Assembly (NCBI GenBank): GCA_017545365.1
Contig: JAFWOP010000014.1
Location: forward strand, 1 to 64,000
Direction of reading: 5' to 3'
DNA length: 64,000 nucleotides
From: Bacteroidales bacterium
GTDB taxonomy: Bacteria; Bacteroidota; Bacteroidia; Bacteroidales; P3
Shown: positions 37,187-45,724 of the stretch, one piece after another
How the letters are laid out: every line of letters starts with the position of its first letter
How positions within the stretch are numbered: the first letter of the stretch is position 1
Notes under the pieces: generated by a model
The model's input: only the letters and a program-made list of their open reading frames with translations
Told to the model about the DNA's origin: nothing
Databases searched by the model: none
Translations under genes and position numbers: made by a program

Positions 37187-37666
37187 TTACTGATTCCTCG
37201 CACTGCTCATCTTACGAATTAGATAGGCGATCACTACGTCGGACTGCTTCTCAGTGTTACAACAAAATATATACACTGTGCGCGAAAGGTAAGAAACCCC
37301 CAGATAACAGGAATTGTTTTGGTCTATGTGTTCATCCACCACTGGTGCAGGCTTGGTGGGGTCTTGGCGGCTGCGCTGGGTAAACATTGTCACGTCCCAA
37401 CCCTCCTCCATCTGTTGCTCCTGCTCCTTGGTGGGGGTGGCAAGCCCGAAGGTGGAACAGAGCCACTGCCAGCTCTGGTCGTCGATTGCTTCCAGCAGCG
37501 TCACGTCGGCGGTAATGCCAGTGTCAAGGGTGAAATTGGTGACACTCGCAACGCGCACGTCTGTACGCCCCGAATAACGGTTATACAAATCGGTCTGTGC
37601 CATCACACAGGATGCACAGCTCAGCAGCAAGAGAAAAAGCAGCCTTTTATTGAATGTGTGAATCAT
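37187..37666 (-). CDS. small secreted protein of unknown function
   Basis: 159 residues with a signal peptide (about 1-23, ending VMAQ). The mature part has a RYSGRTDVRVASV segment near the start and a hydrophobic C-terminal strand pair (YLGVSYLSRTVYIFCCN, then SDVVIAYLIRKM). It has a vague similarity in layout to small DUF4252-type proteins that follow ECF sigma/anti-sigma pairs in Bacteroides, but I cannot assign it. It lies between the anti-sigma gene (37 bases upstream) and the first cargo gene (11 bases downstream). Confidence 0.6.
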   Translation of the reverse strand: MIHTFNKRLLFLLLLSCASCVMAQTDLYNRYSGRTDVRVASVTNFTLDTGITADVTLLEAIDDQSWQWLCSTFGLATPTKEQEQQMEEGWDVTMFTQRSRQDPTKPAPVVDEHIDQNNSCYLGVSYLSRTVYIFCCNTEKQSDVVIAYLIRKMSSARNQ

Positions 37667-37703
37667 AGACTAACAAATTAACGCATTATTGCATTCTCAA
37701 TCA

Positions 37704-38276
37704 TCAGGTGCGGAGGAATTTCCAAATGTCGTTGATGACCGAGTCGGGCGAACACTGAGTGTTGCATGCCACTACGGTCTCACCTTCATAACTGACCGAG
37801 GGCTCCATCTCCTCTGCCACAGCTTCATAATGTTGCACGGCAGATACGTATTCCATATCGTTCGACGAAGGCGCTGCTTGCATCACTGGCTTGGTGGCCT
37901 TGACATCATGTTGCACATTTAATTGGAATGTGTCTTCATCCTTAGAGGCAGCCGCAACCGTAGGGGTCTTCGGTTGTGGGGCATCGGCATCCGACTGCAC
38001 AGCAGGGGTGGACGGTGCTTCGGCCTGGGCCATTAAAGGACCGTCTGCAATAGGGCCGTTGCTATTGTGATGAATGGTAAAAAACAATCCTACGACAACA
38101 AGTACTGAGACCACACCCGAAATGCCGGCATATCTGCGATGGCGTATTACTTTGGCGCGCTGGGTGGCTGCTTCAATCACCTGGTCACGATGTGTAAGCT
38201 GGTTGAGCTCAATCAACTCTTCATCGGTAATGGTGCCTTCTTGACGACGCCGAAGAAGTTTTTCAATACTACTCAT
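37704..38276 (-). CDS. one-pass membrane protein, probable anti-sigma factor
   Basis: 190 residues. The N-terminal 45 residues are charged and helical (KLLRRRQEGTITDEELIEL...), followed by one transmembrane helix (about 49-67) and a periplasmic, Ala/Pro-rich acidic region (about 70-190). This cytoplasm-membrane-periplasm layout directly behind an ECF sigma gene (3-base gap) is the usual arrangement of an anti-sigma factor. No zinc-binding HxxxCxxC motif is seen, so it would be a non-ZAS type. The role is inferred from position and topology rather than family signature. Confidence 0.68.
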   Translation of the reverse strand: MSSIEKLLRRRQEGTITDEELIELNQLTHRDQVIEAATQRAKVIRHRRYAGISGVVSVLVVVGLFFTIHHNSNGPIADGPLMAQAEAPSTPAVQSDADAPQPKTPTVAAASKDEDTFQLNVQHDVKATKPVMQAAPSSNDMEYVSAVQHYEAVAEEMEPSVSYEGETVVACNTQCSPDSVINDIWKFLRT

Positions 38277-38279
38277 GGC

Positions 38280-38759
38280 TTATATATCTTTAGTTTCTAT
38301 TTCTAATATTTTCTGTTTTAACCTCTTATGCCCCTTGTAAAAAAGTTTCTTCACCATAGACTCCGAAATCCCTTCATGCTGGGCTATCTGGGCTTTGGAA
38401 AGTCCTTTCTCATAGTATAGGTATAGTACGTTTCTGATGCGTTTTGGCATTTTCTCCATCAGGCTTGTGAGGAGTTCTAAACGCCGTGATGTCTGGTCAG
38501 GTTCGGGGTCCGGCTCTGCCACCTCTATCATCTGATCTAGCAACACCTCCGGACTCTTCCGCCTCATCTTCAATGCTGTGTTGCGCAACACCCTTATGCA
38601 GTAGGCATAGGGGTCGCCCGTCAGACTACGGGACATTGTTATGGCCAAAGCTTCTTGCACGGCATCTTCCACGTCTGTCTCGTTATGGAGAATCGAAAAA
38701 GCTATCTGGTACAGGTCCAGATAGTGGTCGGCTAGCATCTGTTTGTCCGCTTCTCGCAT
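38280..38759 (-). CDS. ECF-family RNA polymerase sigma factor
   Basis: 159 residues. Region 2 (about 8-60: YLDLYQIAFSILHNETDVEDAVQEALA) and region 4 with its helix-turn-helix (about 100-150: MPKRIRNVLYLYYEKGLSKAQIAQHEGISESMVKKL) are clear; there is no region 1 or 3, as expected for an ECF sigma. It is the first gene of a tight minus-strand run ending at 25121, so it probably controls secretion of the T9SS cargo encoded behind it, and may regulate itself. The upstream 77 bases show only an imperfect -7 box (CACCTTTG), which would suit a promoter not read by the housekeeping sigma. Confidence 0.9.
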   Translation of the reverse strand: MREADKQMLADHYLDLYQIAFSILHNETDVEDAVQEALAITMSRSLTGDPYAYCIRVLRNTALKMRRKSPEVLLDQMIEVAEPDPEPDQTSRRLELLTSLMEKMPKRIRNVLYLYYEKGLSKAQIAQHEGISESMVKKLFYKGHKRLKQKILEIETKDI

Positions 38760-38836
38760 ATCGATTTTCCATTTCTTCTCTTTTATATACTTCCAAAGGT
38801 GTCCAATTCGTCACCCCTCTATCGCATTATTTAACT

Positions 38837-39277
38837 TTATTTATGATACGGTGGGAGCCCCGGGATGGGTACGGCGCACTTCCCATCGAAATCCACTTGG
38901 CAGCACACTTGCTCAGGACCATTGGTGAGGCACAGGTAGGGCACATGCAGCACCAGATTGTATCGGCTAGCCTGGTCAAGCACCTTCTGTGTGAGCGGTA
39001 TGTTCTCCCGCTTACATTCCACTATGATGAATGGCCGCACTTGAGAGTCATATACCACTATGTCGCAACGGCGGGTCATACCGTTGAGGGTAATGGCACC
39101 TTCAACCTGCATCAGCTCCAACGGATATCCTAAGTGATAATGAAGGTAGTGGATGCAATGCTGGCGCACCCACTCCTCTGGTGTAAGGGCCACATATCGG
39201 TCACGAACAATGTCATATACCTCACGTTGGCCTTCGGTTTCACGCAACTTAATATTCGCTGTCGGAGGAGTCTTCAT
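38837..39277 (-). CDS. orphan HsdR N-terminal-like (type I restriction) nuclease-fold protein
   Basis: 146 residues from the ATG at 39277, within the end of the receptor gene (29-base overlap). It resembles the HSDR_N_2 family: YPLELMQVEGAITLNGMTRRCDIVVYD carries the Asp, and RPFIIVECKRENIPL carries the E-x-K of a PD-(D/E)XK core, followed by QASRYNLVLHVPYLCLTNG. The length is complete for this stand-alone family, and no HsdM, HsdS or helicase part is nearby. These proteins are widespread in Bacteroidota with no settled function. Confidence 0.8.
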   Translation of the reverse strand: MKTPPTANIKLRETEGQREVYDIVRDRYVALTPEEWVRQHCIHYLHYHLGYPLELMQVEGAITLNGMTRRCDIVVYDSQVRPFIIVECKRENIPLTQKVLDQASRYNLVLHVPYLCLTNGPEQVCCQVDFDGKCAVPIPGLPPYHK

Positions 39278-41789
39278 CTTCAGTAACCACAGGCTTCTGC
39301 TTGAGGCCGTTATTAATCTTATACGAGAAGCCCAATGAGATAGTGGGCGAGATACGGCGGGCCCTGACATAGCGGTTCAGTTGTTCGGTATGGGTGACAT
39401 GTCCCCAACCACCCGTGGCAAAGACATCGCCTATACGCAAGTTGATCGTACCACGCTTCTGCAGCACATCCTTCTTGACTGCAAGGTCGCACCAATAAGA
39501 GGAAAACATAGAGGTCTGCAAATCCAGCCACGGCGCAAAATACTGACCCGAAAACTGGATAGTCCAATCGTTAGGCAGATTCATGAACGAGGTGAACTTG
39601 CCGCTGGCCTGGAAGGCTTCGGTACTCTTATTGTCCAGCAATGCGGTTCCCTCTATCTTGCTCTTATACAGATTGAGACTGACATTCAGTTTCCACCACT
39701 TAAGCACCTGCCAGTCGACGATAAACTCCAATCCATAATTAAACCCTCGGTCAAGATTCTGCCAGGTGCTGGCCCAGTAGCCGTCATACTGCGGATTATA
39801 AGGCATCCACCATGAATATCGCTGCTGCGAAACCGAATCCCACACATAGCCGTAGCGGGTCATCATGTTGTTCGTCTGACGATAATAGGCACAAGTGTAA
39901 ATGTTCCACTTGTCGAGGCCGAGATTGTACGACAACTCAAACGCGTTGGTGAACTCGGGGTCGAGATTGGGGTTGCCAAATCCCAACTCCTGTCCTTCGC
40001 GCACGTCCAAATAGGGGTTGAGGTCCCACATGTGGGGACGACGCACACGACGGCTGTAGCTGACCTGCATGCTGTTGTTCTTGTTAATCTCATAAGAGAC
40101 ATGAACCGTTGGATAGAGCTTCCAATAATCCTTCTTCACCGAGTCGGTGGCCGGGTGGTTCACGTCGTAACCTAACAGGTAGGAATACTCCTCTCTGAGG
40201 CCTACCTGAGCCGACAGCTGGTCAGATATCTTGCCTCCCACAGTGGCATACACGGCATGGGTCTGCTGGGTATAATCAAAATGAGTCGACGATACTGTGT
40301 CGTGATAACGGTGACGGAGTAGGGTCAACGGATCATATTCCGTACGATAATAGACAGCATTCTGGTTCGGCCAGTCAAGACGGCCCTCATATCCTGTTTC
40401 CAGCTTCCACACCTCGGCGAAAGGATGAACATAGTTGGCCTTCAAATTGAGGGCACTGTGGTAATTCTCACTCTGCGTCTCCCTCAAATAATAGTTGTCA
40501 ATCGAAGCCAAGGCGTTTTCGTATAGCTGTTCTTGAAGCCCGCTCCCTGTCACATGCCGCAGCGAGAAGGTCGCATCAGCGGTGAATTCCCGGTCCTTCT
40601 CATCAAAACGCTTAATATAGCTGACGTTGAACGTGTGGTTGATATTCTGATTGTGGTTTGTGTCTGTCTGCAGATAATCCAGATAATGGTCGGCATTCAA
40701 GAGGTCGGTAGAGAACAGCTGGCTCTCACGATTTCTTATTCCTCCACGCAGCTGGTAGGAGACCAAGAGACTATTCTTGCTATTGAAATAATATTCTCCG
40801 CCAATCTTCATACTCCCCATGAAGTTGCGACGTATGGAATACTGGTCCATCGTGTCGTGGCTCCAGGCGACGCCGTTGCGCAAACGCTCACGGCTGGAAT
40901 GGCTGAAACTGCCTCGGCTGCGCATCCCACCGTCAAGCGTAAAGAAGAGATTGTATTTCTCAGTGGTATAGTTAAGGCTTATGCTGCCCATGGTTGTTGG
41001 TATTATGGAAGGCAGCCGGTCGGGGATAAGGAATGGCAAAGGAGTGCCAGCATTGACATTGACAACACCATTTAGACCCAATGCGCCCGAAGTCTTATCC
41101 TTCAGCTTGATATTGATAATACCCGACATACCCTCTGGGTCGTACTTCGCCGAGGGATTGGTGATAACTTCCACACTCTCCACCGTGGTGGCGGGAATCT
41201 GTTCCAACAGTGTTTCCAGGTCGTTCCCCATCAACTCATAGGGACGCCCGTTGATAAGTACTTTCACATTCGACGAACCGCGCAGCGACACATTTCCGTC
41301 GTTGTCCACCGACACACTCGGCACCTGCTCCAGCACATCCGTGGCCGTGCCTCCGCTCGACACCAAGTTCTTATCCACATTCACCACCCGCTTGTCCAGC
41401 TGGTATTCCACCATCGTCCTATCGGCCTTCACCGTCACTTCGTCCATCATCACAGCTGCCGGTGCTATCTGTATCTTCCCCACGTTCAATGACGAGTGGT
41501 TCTTTGTCAGCACAACCGCCTGGGGATAGAAATAAGTCTGATAGCCCATAAAAGAGACCCGCAGAAGATAACGTCCATAGTCTACGGGCACTGCAAACGA
41601 CCCATTGCCCTCTGTCACCGTTCCAGTGACAAGGTGCGAATCCTGTGCGCTTAATAGTGCCACAGTGGCATATTCTACAGGCGAACCTGTCTTGCTGTCA
41701 TACACCCTGCCCGAGACCCGACCTTGGGCGAACAACTGGAAAGAAAGAAGCATCAAAGCCAACAACGTGGCCAATTGTTTATGTTTCAT
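39249..41789 (-). CDS. outer-membrane TonB-dependent receptor-like protein
   Basis: 846 residues. Signal peptide (about 1-21, ending LFAQ), carboxypeptidase-regulatory-like domain (about 24-105; GRVSGRVYDSKTGSPVEYATVAL), TonB-dependent plug (about 125-240; VLEQVPSVSVDNDGNVSLRGSSNVKVLINGRP) and a large beta-barrel of the 'outer membrane protein beta-barrel family' type (about 380-830). The C terminus ends in an acidic tail (EDEDSSDSEY). No SusD-like gene is beside it, so it is not a Sus pair; the substrate is unknown. It follows the PAS-like gene by 30 bases. Confidence 0.9.
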   Translation of the reverse strand: MKHKQLATLLALMLLSFQLFAQGRVSGRVYDSKTGSPVEYATVALLSAQDSHLVTGTVTEGNGSFAVPVDYGRYLLRVSFMGYQTYFYPQAVVLTKNHSSLNVGKIQIAPAAVMMDEVTVKADRTMVEYQLDKRVVNVDKNLVSSGGTATDVLEQVPSVSVDNDGNVSLRGSSNVKVLINGRPYELMGNDLETLLEQIPATTVESVEVITNPSAKYDPEGMSGIINIKLKDKTSGALGLNGVVNVNAGTPLPFLIPDRLPSIIPTTMGSISLNYTTEKYNLFFTLDGGMRSRGSFSHSSRERLRNGVAWSHDTMDQYSIRRNFMGSMKIGGEYYFNSKNSLLVSYQLRGGIRNRESQLFSTDLLNADHYLDYLQTDTNHNQNINHTFNVSYIKRFDEKDREFTADATFSLRHVTGSGLQEQLYENALASIDNYYLRETQSENYHSALNLKANYVHPFAEVWKLETGYEGRLDWPNQNAVYYRTEYDPLTLLRHRYHDTVSSTHFDYTQQTHAVYATVGGKISDQLSAQVGLREEYSYLLGYDVNHPATDSVKKDYWKLYPTVHVSYEINKNNSMQVSYSRRVRRPHMWDLNPYLDVREGQELGFGNPNLDPEFTNAFELSYNLGLDKWNIYTCAYYRQTNNMMTRYGYVWDSVSQQRYSWWMPYNPQYDGYWASTWQNLDRGFNYGLEFIVDWQVLKWWKLNVSLNLYKSKIEGTALLDNKSTEAFQASGKFTSFMNLPNDWTIQFSGQYFAPWLDLQTSMFSSYWCDLAVKKDVLQKRGTINLRIGDVFATGGWGHVTHTEQLNRYVRARRISPTISLGFSYKINNGLKQKPVVTEDEDSSDSEY

Positions 41790-41819
41790 CGAATAGTACT
41801 TGATTCTATTATTTTATTA

Positions 41820-42152
41820 CTAACCTCTTACATAATGCGGCATCTCAAAGGGAATAGGAAGCGAAAGCTCAATGAGCCCGCCAAACTCTCCGTTATCATA
41901 CCACGGCACCTGGTAGATGAGTTTCTTTACACCCTTCTTCTCTATGGTATAAGCATTCAGCTTCTCATTCTCCAACAGGTCTTTCAGTATTGCGGCGGCC
42001 CGTGGGGGATGGCAGTCGAAAAGGTTGTTGCCAATAATCTTTTGCCCATGGCTGTTCACATTGGCCGAAGTAGCGTTCATGTCCAAGATGTTGCCCTCTT
42101 TGTCACACACTGTGATGGCCACACCCTTTAATCCTTCAAAAAAATTGTCCAT
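41820..42152 (-). CDS. small stand-alone PAS-like protein
   Basis: 110 residues from the ATG at 42152, which has a good ribosome-binding site (AAAAAGGAGAGG) upstream; a TTG at 42188 would start inside an inverted repeat and is rejected. The segment GVAITVCDKEGNILDMNATSANVN and GNNLFDCHPPRAAAIL is typical of PAS sensor folds, and YTIEKKGVKKLIYQVPWYDNGEFGGLIEL forms the remaining sheet. There is no output domain. Such short PAS proteins occur in Bacteroidota near redox and fermentation genes; the ligand and partner are unknown. Confidence 0.75.
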   Translation of the reverse strand: MDNFFEGLKGVAITVCDKEGNILDMNATSANVNSHGQKIIGNNLFDCHPPRAAAILKDLLENEKLNAYTIEKKGVKKLIYQVPWYDNGEFGGLIELSLPIPFEMPHYVRG

Positions 42153-42174
42153 ACTTGTCCTCTCCTTTTTATCA

Positions 42175-42236
42175 ATTAACTCTATCAACTCCAGCTGCCA
42201 TTCGTTACTTGGACAGATGGAGTCAATAGAGTTAAT
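42175..42236. promoter_or_regulatory. long inverted repeat upstream of the PAS-like gene
   Basis: Two 18-base arms (42175-42192 and 42219-42236) pair with only a 2-base mismatch: ATTAACTCTAT..ACTCC against GGAGT..ATAGAGTTAAT, separated by 26 bases. It lies between the phosphate butyryltransferase stop and the PAS-like gene, just upstream of its ribosome-binding site. It could be an operator for a dimeric regulator, an mRNA hairpin or an attenuator. No T run follows on either strand, so a simple terminator is less likely. Confidence 0.7.
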
Positions 42237-42278
42237 CTTAGTTTGTTATTATCGAACTAACTGTTGGTTCGACAGCTT

Positions 42279-43187
42279 TTATTTGCACTGCAGGGCTGCC
42301 AAGGCAATGCTGTAAAGCTTGGTCTTGGCGCTGTCGCCACGGCTGGTGAGGACACACGGTACACGTGCACCCATAACCATGCAAGCGAGTTCGGCATGGG
42401 CAAACTTGGTGCAAGCCTTGTAGAAGATGTTGCCAGCCTCGATGTTGGGGAACAGCAGGCAGTCGGCATCACCAGCCACCTCGGAGGTGAGCTTCTTGGT
42501 CTGTGCGCTCTCCTTGTCGATGGCGCAATCGAGGCTCAGAGGTCCGTCAACCACAGCACCGGGTATCTGACCGCGGAGGCTCTGCATGCCAAGCCATGCT
42601 GCTTCGGCGCAAGCGGGCATTCCGATGGAGACCTGTTCCGTAGCTGCGAGAACAGCCACCTTGGGTTTGGGGTTCTGAAGGCTCTTCGAAACCTGGATGA
42701 GGAAGTTCATGATGGCAGTCTTCTGCTTGAAGTCGGGAGCCGGTATGATGGCCATGTCGGAGCAGACAAGCAGTTTGTGGTAGGCGGGAACCTCCATAAC
42801 AGCCATATGGGTCAGCATGTCGTTCTTCTTGCCGGGCATGAGGCCGCTCTCCTTGTTGAGGATGGCACGCATGTACTTGTCGGTGGAAAGGAGACCCTTC
42901 ATCAGGAAGTCGCCCTTGCCTTCGTTGATAAGCTTCACAGCAAGTGCGCCAGCCTTGTTGTCGTTGGCCTCCTGCACAAGCTCGAACTTGTCGGGATTGA
43001 TGCCTTCTTCGGCACAAACCTTCTTGATGGTTTCGATATCACCAACAAGAGTGGCATTGACAATGCCCTTGTCGATAGCAGCACTAACAGCACCAATGGT
43101 ATGGGAATCGTTGGCGTAAGCAGCAACCAAATTCTTCTTTTCCTTACTCTTTACGAGTTCCAGAAGGTCATCTAATTTTGTAATCAT
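42279..43187 (-). CDS. ptb: phosphate butyryltransferase (phosphate acetyl/butyryltransferase family)
   Basis: 302 residues. It resembles enzymes that transfer butyryl between CoA and phosphate, typically in butyrate fermentation with a butyrate kinase. Landmarks: AYANDSHTIGAVSAAIDKG at the N terminus, KGLLSTDKYMRAILNKESGL (about 95-114), VLAATEQVSIGMPACAEA (about 178-195), and PNIEAGNIFYKA with the end GARVPCVLTSRGDSAKTKLYSIALA. The length and pattern fit Ptb rather than the longer Pta. No butyrate kinase gene is in the window. A promoter is seen at 43235-43267. Confidence 0.88.
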   Translation of the reverse strand: MITKLDDLLELVKSKEKKNLVAAYANDSHTIGAVSAAIDKGIVNATLVGDIETIKKVCAEEGINPDKFELVQEANDNKAGALAVKLINEGKGDFLMKGLLSTDKYMRAILNKESGLMPGKKNDMLTHMAVMEVPAYHKLLVCSDMAIIPAPDFKQKTAIMNFLIQVSKSLQNPKPKVAVLAATEQVSIGMPACAEAAWLGMQSLRGQIPGAVVDGPLSLDCAIDKESAQTKKLTSEVAGDADCLLFPNIEAGNIFYKACTKFAHAELACMVMGARVPCVLTSRGDSAKTKLYSIALAALQCK

Positions 43188-43234
43188 CTTAATATAAGTT
43201 TTTAAGTGTTAATATATACAAAAAATACTGGCTG

Positions 43235-43267
43235 CAAATATACAAAATTATTTGGACTTAACCCCAA
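43235..43267 (-). promoter_or_regulatory. promoter of the phosphate butyryltransferase gene
   Basis: TATATTTG (43242-43235) on the minus strand with TTG (43267-43265) 22 bases upstream. The -7 element lies 48 bases before the ATG at 43187. The spacer is one base longer than the usual 19-21. Confidence 0.55.
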
Positions 43268-43689
43268 TAACCGACAAAAAATATTTTGCCAAGCCCTTAT
43301 CACCACCTCTGTGGACTTCCATTCTCATCCTTCTTCCCTCAAACAAAACCTCCCATACCGCAAATCCACATCTATCATGATTGTGTTTTGGCCTGGCACA
43401 ACCTGCCCACCTTTAATACAGGTTCTTCTGTCAGTCTGCGGTTTCCCGTTTACGCAACAGCCTTTCGTTCGCTAAAGTCTTGACGGGCAGGCCTACAACC
43501 ATATCGGGCAGAAGACTTGCACCAATGTCGGTTATCAAGGTGATGGTGCGCATAGGTAACGTATTTGGATATACCATCCCCTTAGGAAAAGCCACTTCAT
43601 CGTCTGTCCGCACTCCTTGTCTGGACCATATTCAGTAACGCGTGGTATGCAATTATATTGCCCTTAGCAAGCCTCTTTGGCAACTAAGA
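43268..43689. other. intergenic between divergent genes, no gene recognised
   Basis: About 420 bases between the ptb promoter and the promoter of the P-loop gene. A 60-codon minus-strand frame (43431-43613) exists but has no ribosome-binding site or recognisable family; it might be a decayed gene fragment. No hairpin or repeat stood out. Confidence 0.4.
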
Positions 43690-43721
43690 TTGCCGTATGT
43701 CGGAAAAAAAACGTACCTTTG
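43690..43721 (+). promoter_or_regulatory. promoter of the P-loop protein gene, placing the start almost leaderless
   Basis: TTG (43690-43692), 21-base spacer, TACCTTTG (43714-43721) followed by CAG. The predicted transcription start is around 43728, only a base or two before the ATG at 43730. The upstream in-frame ATG at 43697 lies inside the promoter and cannot be the start from this transcript. Confidence 0.7.
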
Positions 43722-43729
43722 CAGCCGAA

Positions 43730-44740
43730 ATGCCATTTGTAGAGAACATACGCAACTATCGGAGCCTGTCGATTGTAGGGCTTGAGAAGAACACCGGCAA
43801 GACGGTCTGTCTGAACTATCTGTTAGGCCGACTTAACAAACTAGGCATCTCAACTGCCGTCACCTCCATAGGTGTCGACGGGGAACAGGTGGACTCTGTT
43901 TACGCCACTGCCAAACCGGAGGTGACGCTGTACGAAAAGATGCTTTTTGTCACCTCCGAGCAACACTATTTCCAACGCCGCCTCGTCTCAAACATCCTTT
44001 CCGTAGGCGAGCAGCGCACCGCCCTAGGCCGTCTGGTTACCGCCCAAGTGCTCTGCACCGGCAAAGCCCTCCTGTCAGGTGCCGCCACCACAGGGCTGCT
44101 CCGTCAGCAGATTAACCAATTCAAAAAGCGCGATGTGCAACTCACCGTCGTCGACGGCGCCCTGTCGCGCCTCAGCCTCGCCTCCCCCACTATCACCGAC
44201 GCTATGATTCTCGCCACCGGCGCAGCCGTCTCACCCAACATACAGCAGCTCATCTCCAAAACCCGCTTCGTCTACCGCCTCATCAACCTCCCAGAAGTGT
44301 CGGAAGAACTGAGAGCCAAACTCAGCACAGTCTCTTCGGGCATCTGGGCAGTCGACCCTGATGATGAAATACACGACCTCGGTATCGCCTCGGTGTTTCT
44401 CCTTGCGAAAAAACAGCAGGACCTATTCCAATATGGCACCACGCTCTTTGCCTCAGGGGCCGTCAGCGACCACCTGCTCAAATACCTCTCGGCCCAACCT
44501 CACATCCGCGAAACCGTACTCATCGTTCGCGACTTCACCAAGCTGTTTCTCACTCCCGAAATATATGCCGAATATACCCGACGTGGTGGCAGACTTTTGG
44601 TACTTCAACGCTCAAATGTGGTAGCACTCTGCCTCAACCCCACCTCCCCCCAAGGCTACACCCTCAATTCCGCCGAAGCCTGCCGCCAGCTCACCGATGC
44701 CCTCGGATGCCCGGTCTACGATGTAATGGACTATATGTAG
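43730..44740 (+). CDS. BioD-like P-loop protein of unknown function
   Basis: 336 residues from the ATG at 43730, chosen because of the promoter at 43690-43721. The N terminus has a G-x5-GKT nucleotide-binding loop (GLEKNTGKT, about 18-26), the spacing found in dethiobiotin synthetase-like (SIMIBI) proteins, followed by LNYLLGRLNKLGISTAVTSIG. Later segments VVDGALSRLSLA (Walker-B-like, about 150) and AILATGAAVSPNI-like stretch follow. I recall similar proteins of unknown role beside lysine 5,6-aminomutase genes in anaerobes together with a MutS-like ATPase; such an ATPase is at 50641, but the aminomutase is not in the window, so this link is tentative. Confidence 0.6.
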   Translation: MPFVENIRNYRSLSIVGLEKNTGKTVCLNYLLGRLNKLGISTAVTSIGVDGEQVDSVYATAKPEVTLYEKMLFVTSEQHYFQRRLVSNILSVGEQRTALGRLVTAQVLCTGKALLSGAATTGLLRQQINQFKKRDVQLTVVDGALSRLSLASPTITDAMILATGAAVSPNIQQLISKTRFVYRLINLPEVSEELRAKLSTVSSGIWAVDPDDEIHDLGIASVFLLAKKQQDLFQYGTTLFASGAVSDHLLKYLSAQPHIRETVLIVRDFTKLFLTPEIYAEYTRRGGRLLVLQRSNVVALCLNPTSPQGYTLNSAEACRQLTDALGCPVYDVMDYM

Positions 44741-45662
44741 ACCTCAGATTTGTTAGGTCAACACCCTAGTCAGGCTGTCACACAACCATTATATCATGTC
44801 TACCATCTTTTCGCCCTACTAAAATAGGGTAAACTCTTTTTTTCACAACAAACGAAAAGGAAATAATACACTACTTTTCAGTATATTATCAAACAACAAC
44901 ACCATATATCCAACCGCCACCCCAGAATCAACCAAACTTCACCATCGTTCCACCTCATCATTTCCAATTACTCCATTGCTCCTCTCAGAATTATATGCCG
45001 ATGATTTCAATAAGAGAAATAACCGGTAAATGAGCTAAAAATATAAAGGAAACGAAAGAAAAAGCAAAAGAGGAAAGAACCCATTATCTGTGATTGCCCT
45101 GCAGGTTTCTTATGGCTATCACCTACGCTTCTGCTGCCGTACAAAACCGCCATACAAAGAAAATACCAATACCAACATAGTATCGCGCATTCCTGTTTGG
45201 CGTATTCTGGGCAGAGATTGACATATCCGTTATCCTCTTCAAAAATAATGCACCAAAGAGTTATTATTATAATATCTGTCGCATTTCCCTTTGTCCGCAA
45301 TGTCTATCATACGCTATGGCTAGACCTCTTTGGCTATTGAAAAACGTTTTACCGAAGAAAAAAAATGATATTTTTAATTTTTTTATCGCGTGGATATATC
45401 TAGCAACCCCAGAGAGGCTATGTTTCTAATACCCTTGGAAAAAAGTTTACCAACATTCGTAAGAGAACTATTTTTCTTAAATTCCTTTAATAAAATGATT
45501 TGATACACGAAAAATAACAATAGCAATTTACCTATTTTCTTATCAAGTTTCCCCACATAATACTGCACCAATGAGGGGAAGACTGATGGGAATAATAGTC
45601 AAACTCCTAGTAAACAACATCTTCGAAAACGAAGTAAAAACGGCATTTTTCGCAACATCCGA
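44741..45662. other. long A/T-rich intergenic region, no gene recognised
   Basis: About 920 bases. Several minus-strand frames of 60-97 codons occur (for example 45007-45300) but their products are low-complexity and lack ribosome-binding sites or domains. I see no tRNA, repeat or clear terminator. The A/T content is higher than in the neighbouring genes. Confidence 0.5.
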
Positions 45663-45694
45663 TTTGGTAATTACAATAAAAACATGTATTTTTG
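45663..45694 (+). promoter_or_regulatory. promoter of the 45725-50496 surface-protein operon
   Basis: TTTG (45663-45666), 20-base spacer, TATTTTTG (45687-45694) followed by CA. It fits the Bacteroidota consensus and lies 31 bases before the ATG at 45725. Confidence 0.8.
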
Positions 45695-45724
45695 CAAAAT
45701 GAATAACAATTAAAAGTACGTACT

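Noticed and set aside
43431..43613. 60-codon minus-strand frame between ptb and the P-loop gene
   Set aside because: No family resemblance or ribosome-binding site; could be a decayed gene, but there is nothing to support it.
45007..45300. 97-codon minus-strand frame in the long A/T-rich spacer
   Set aside because: The product is Phe/Ile/Tyr/Cys-rich low complexity, typical of chance frames in A/T-rich DNA, and no start signal is present.
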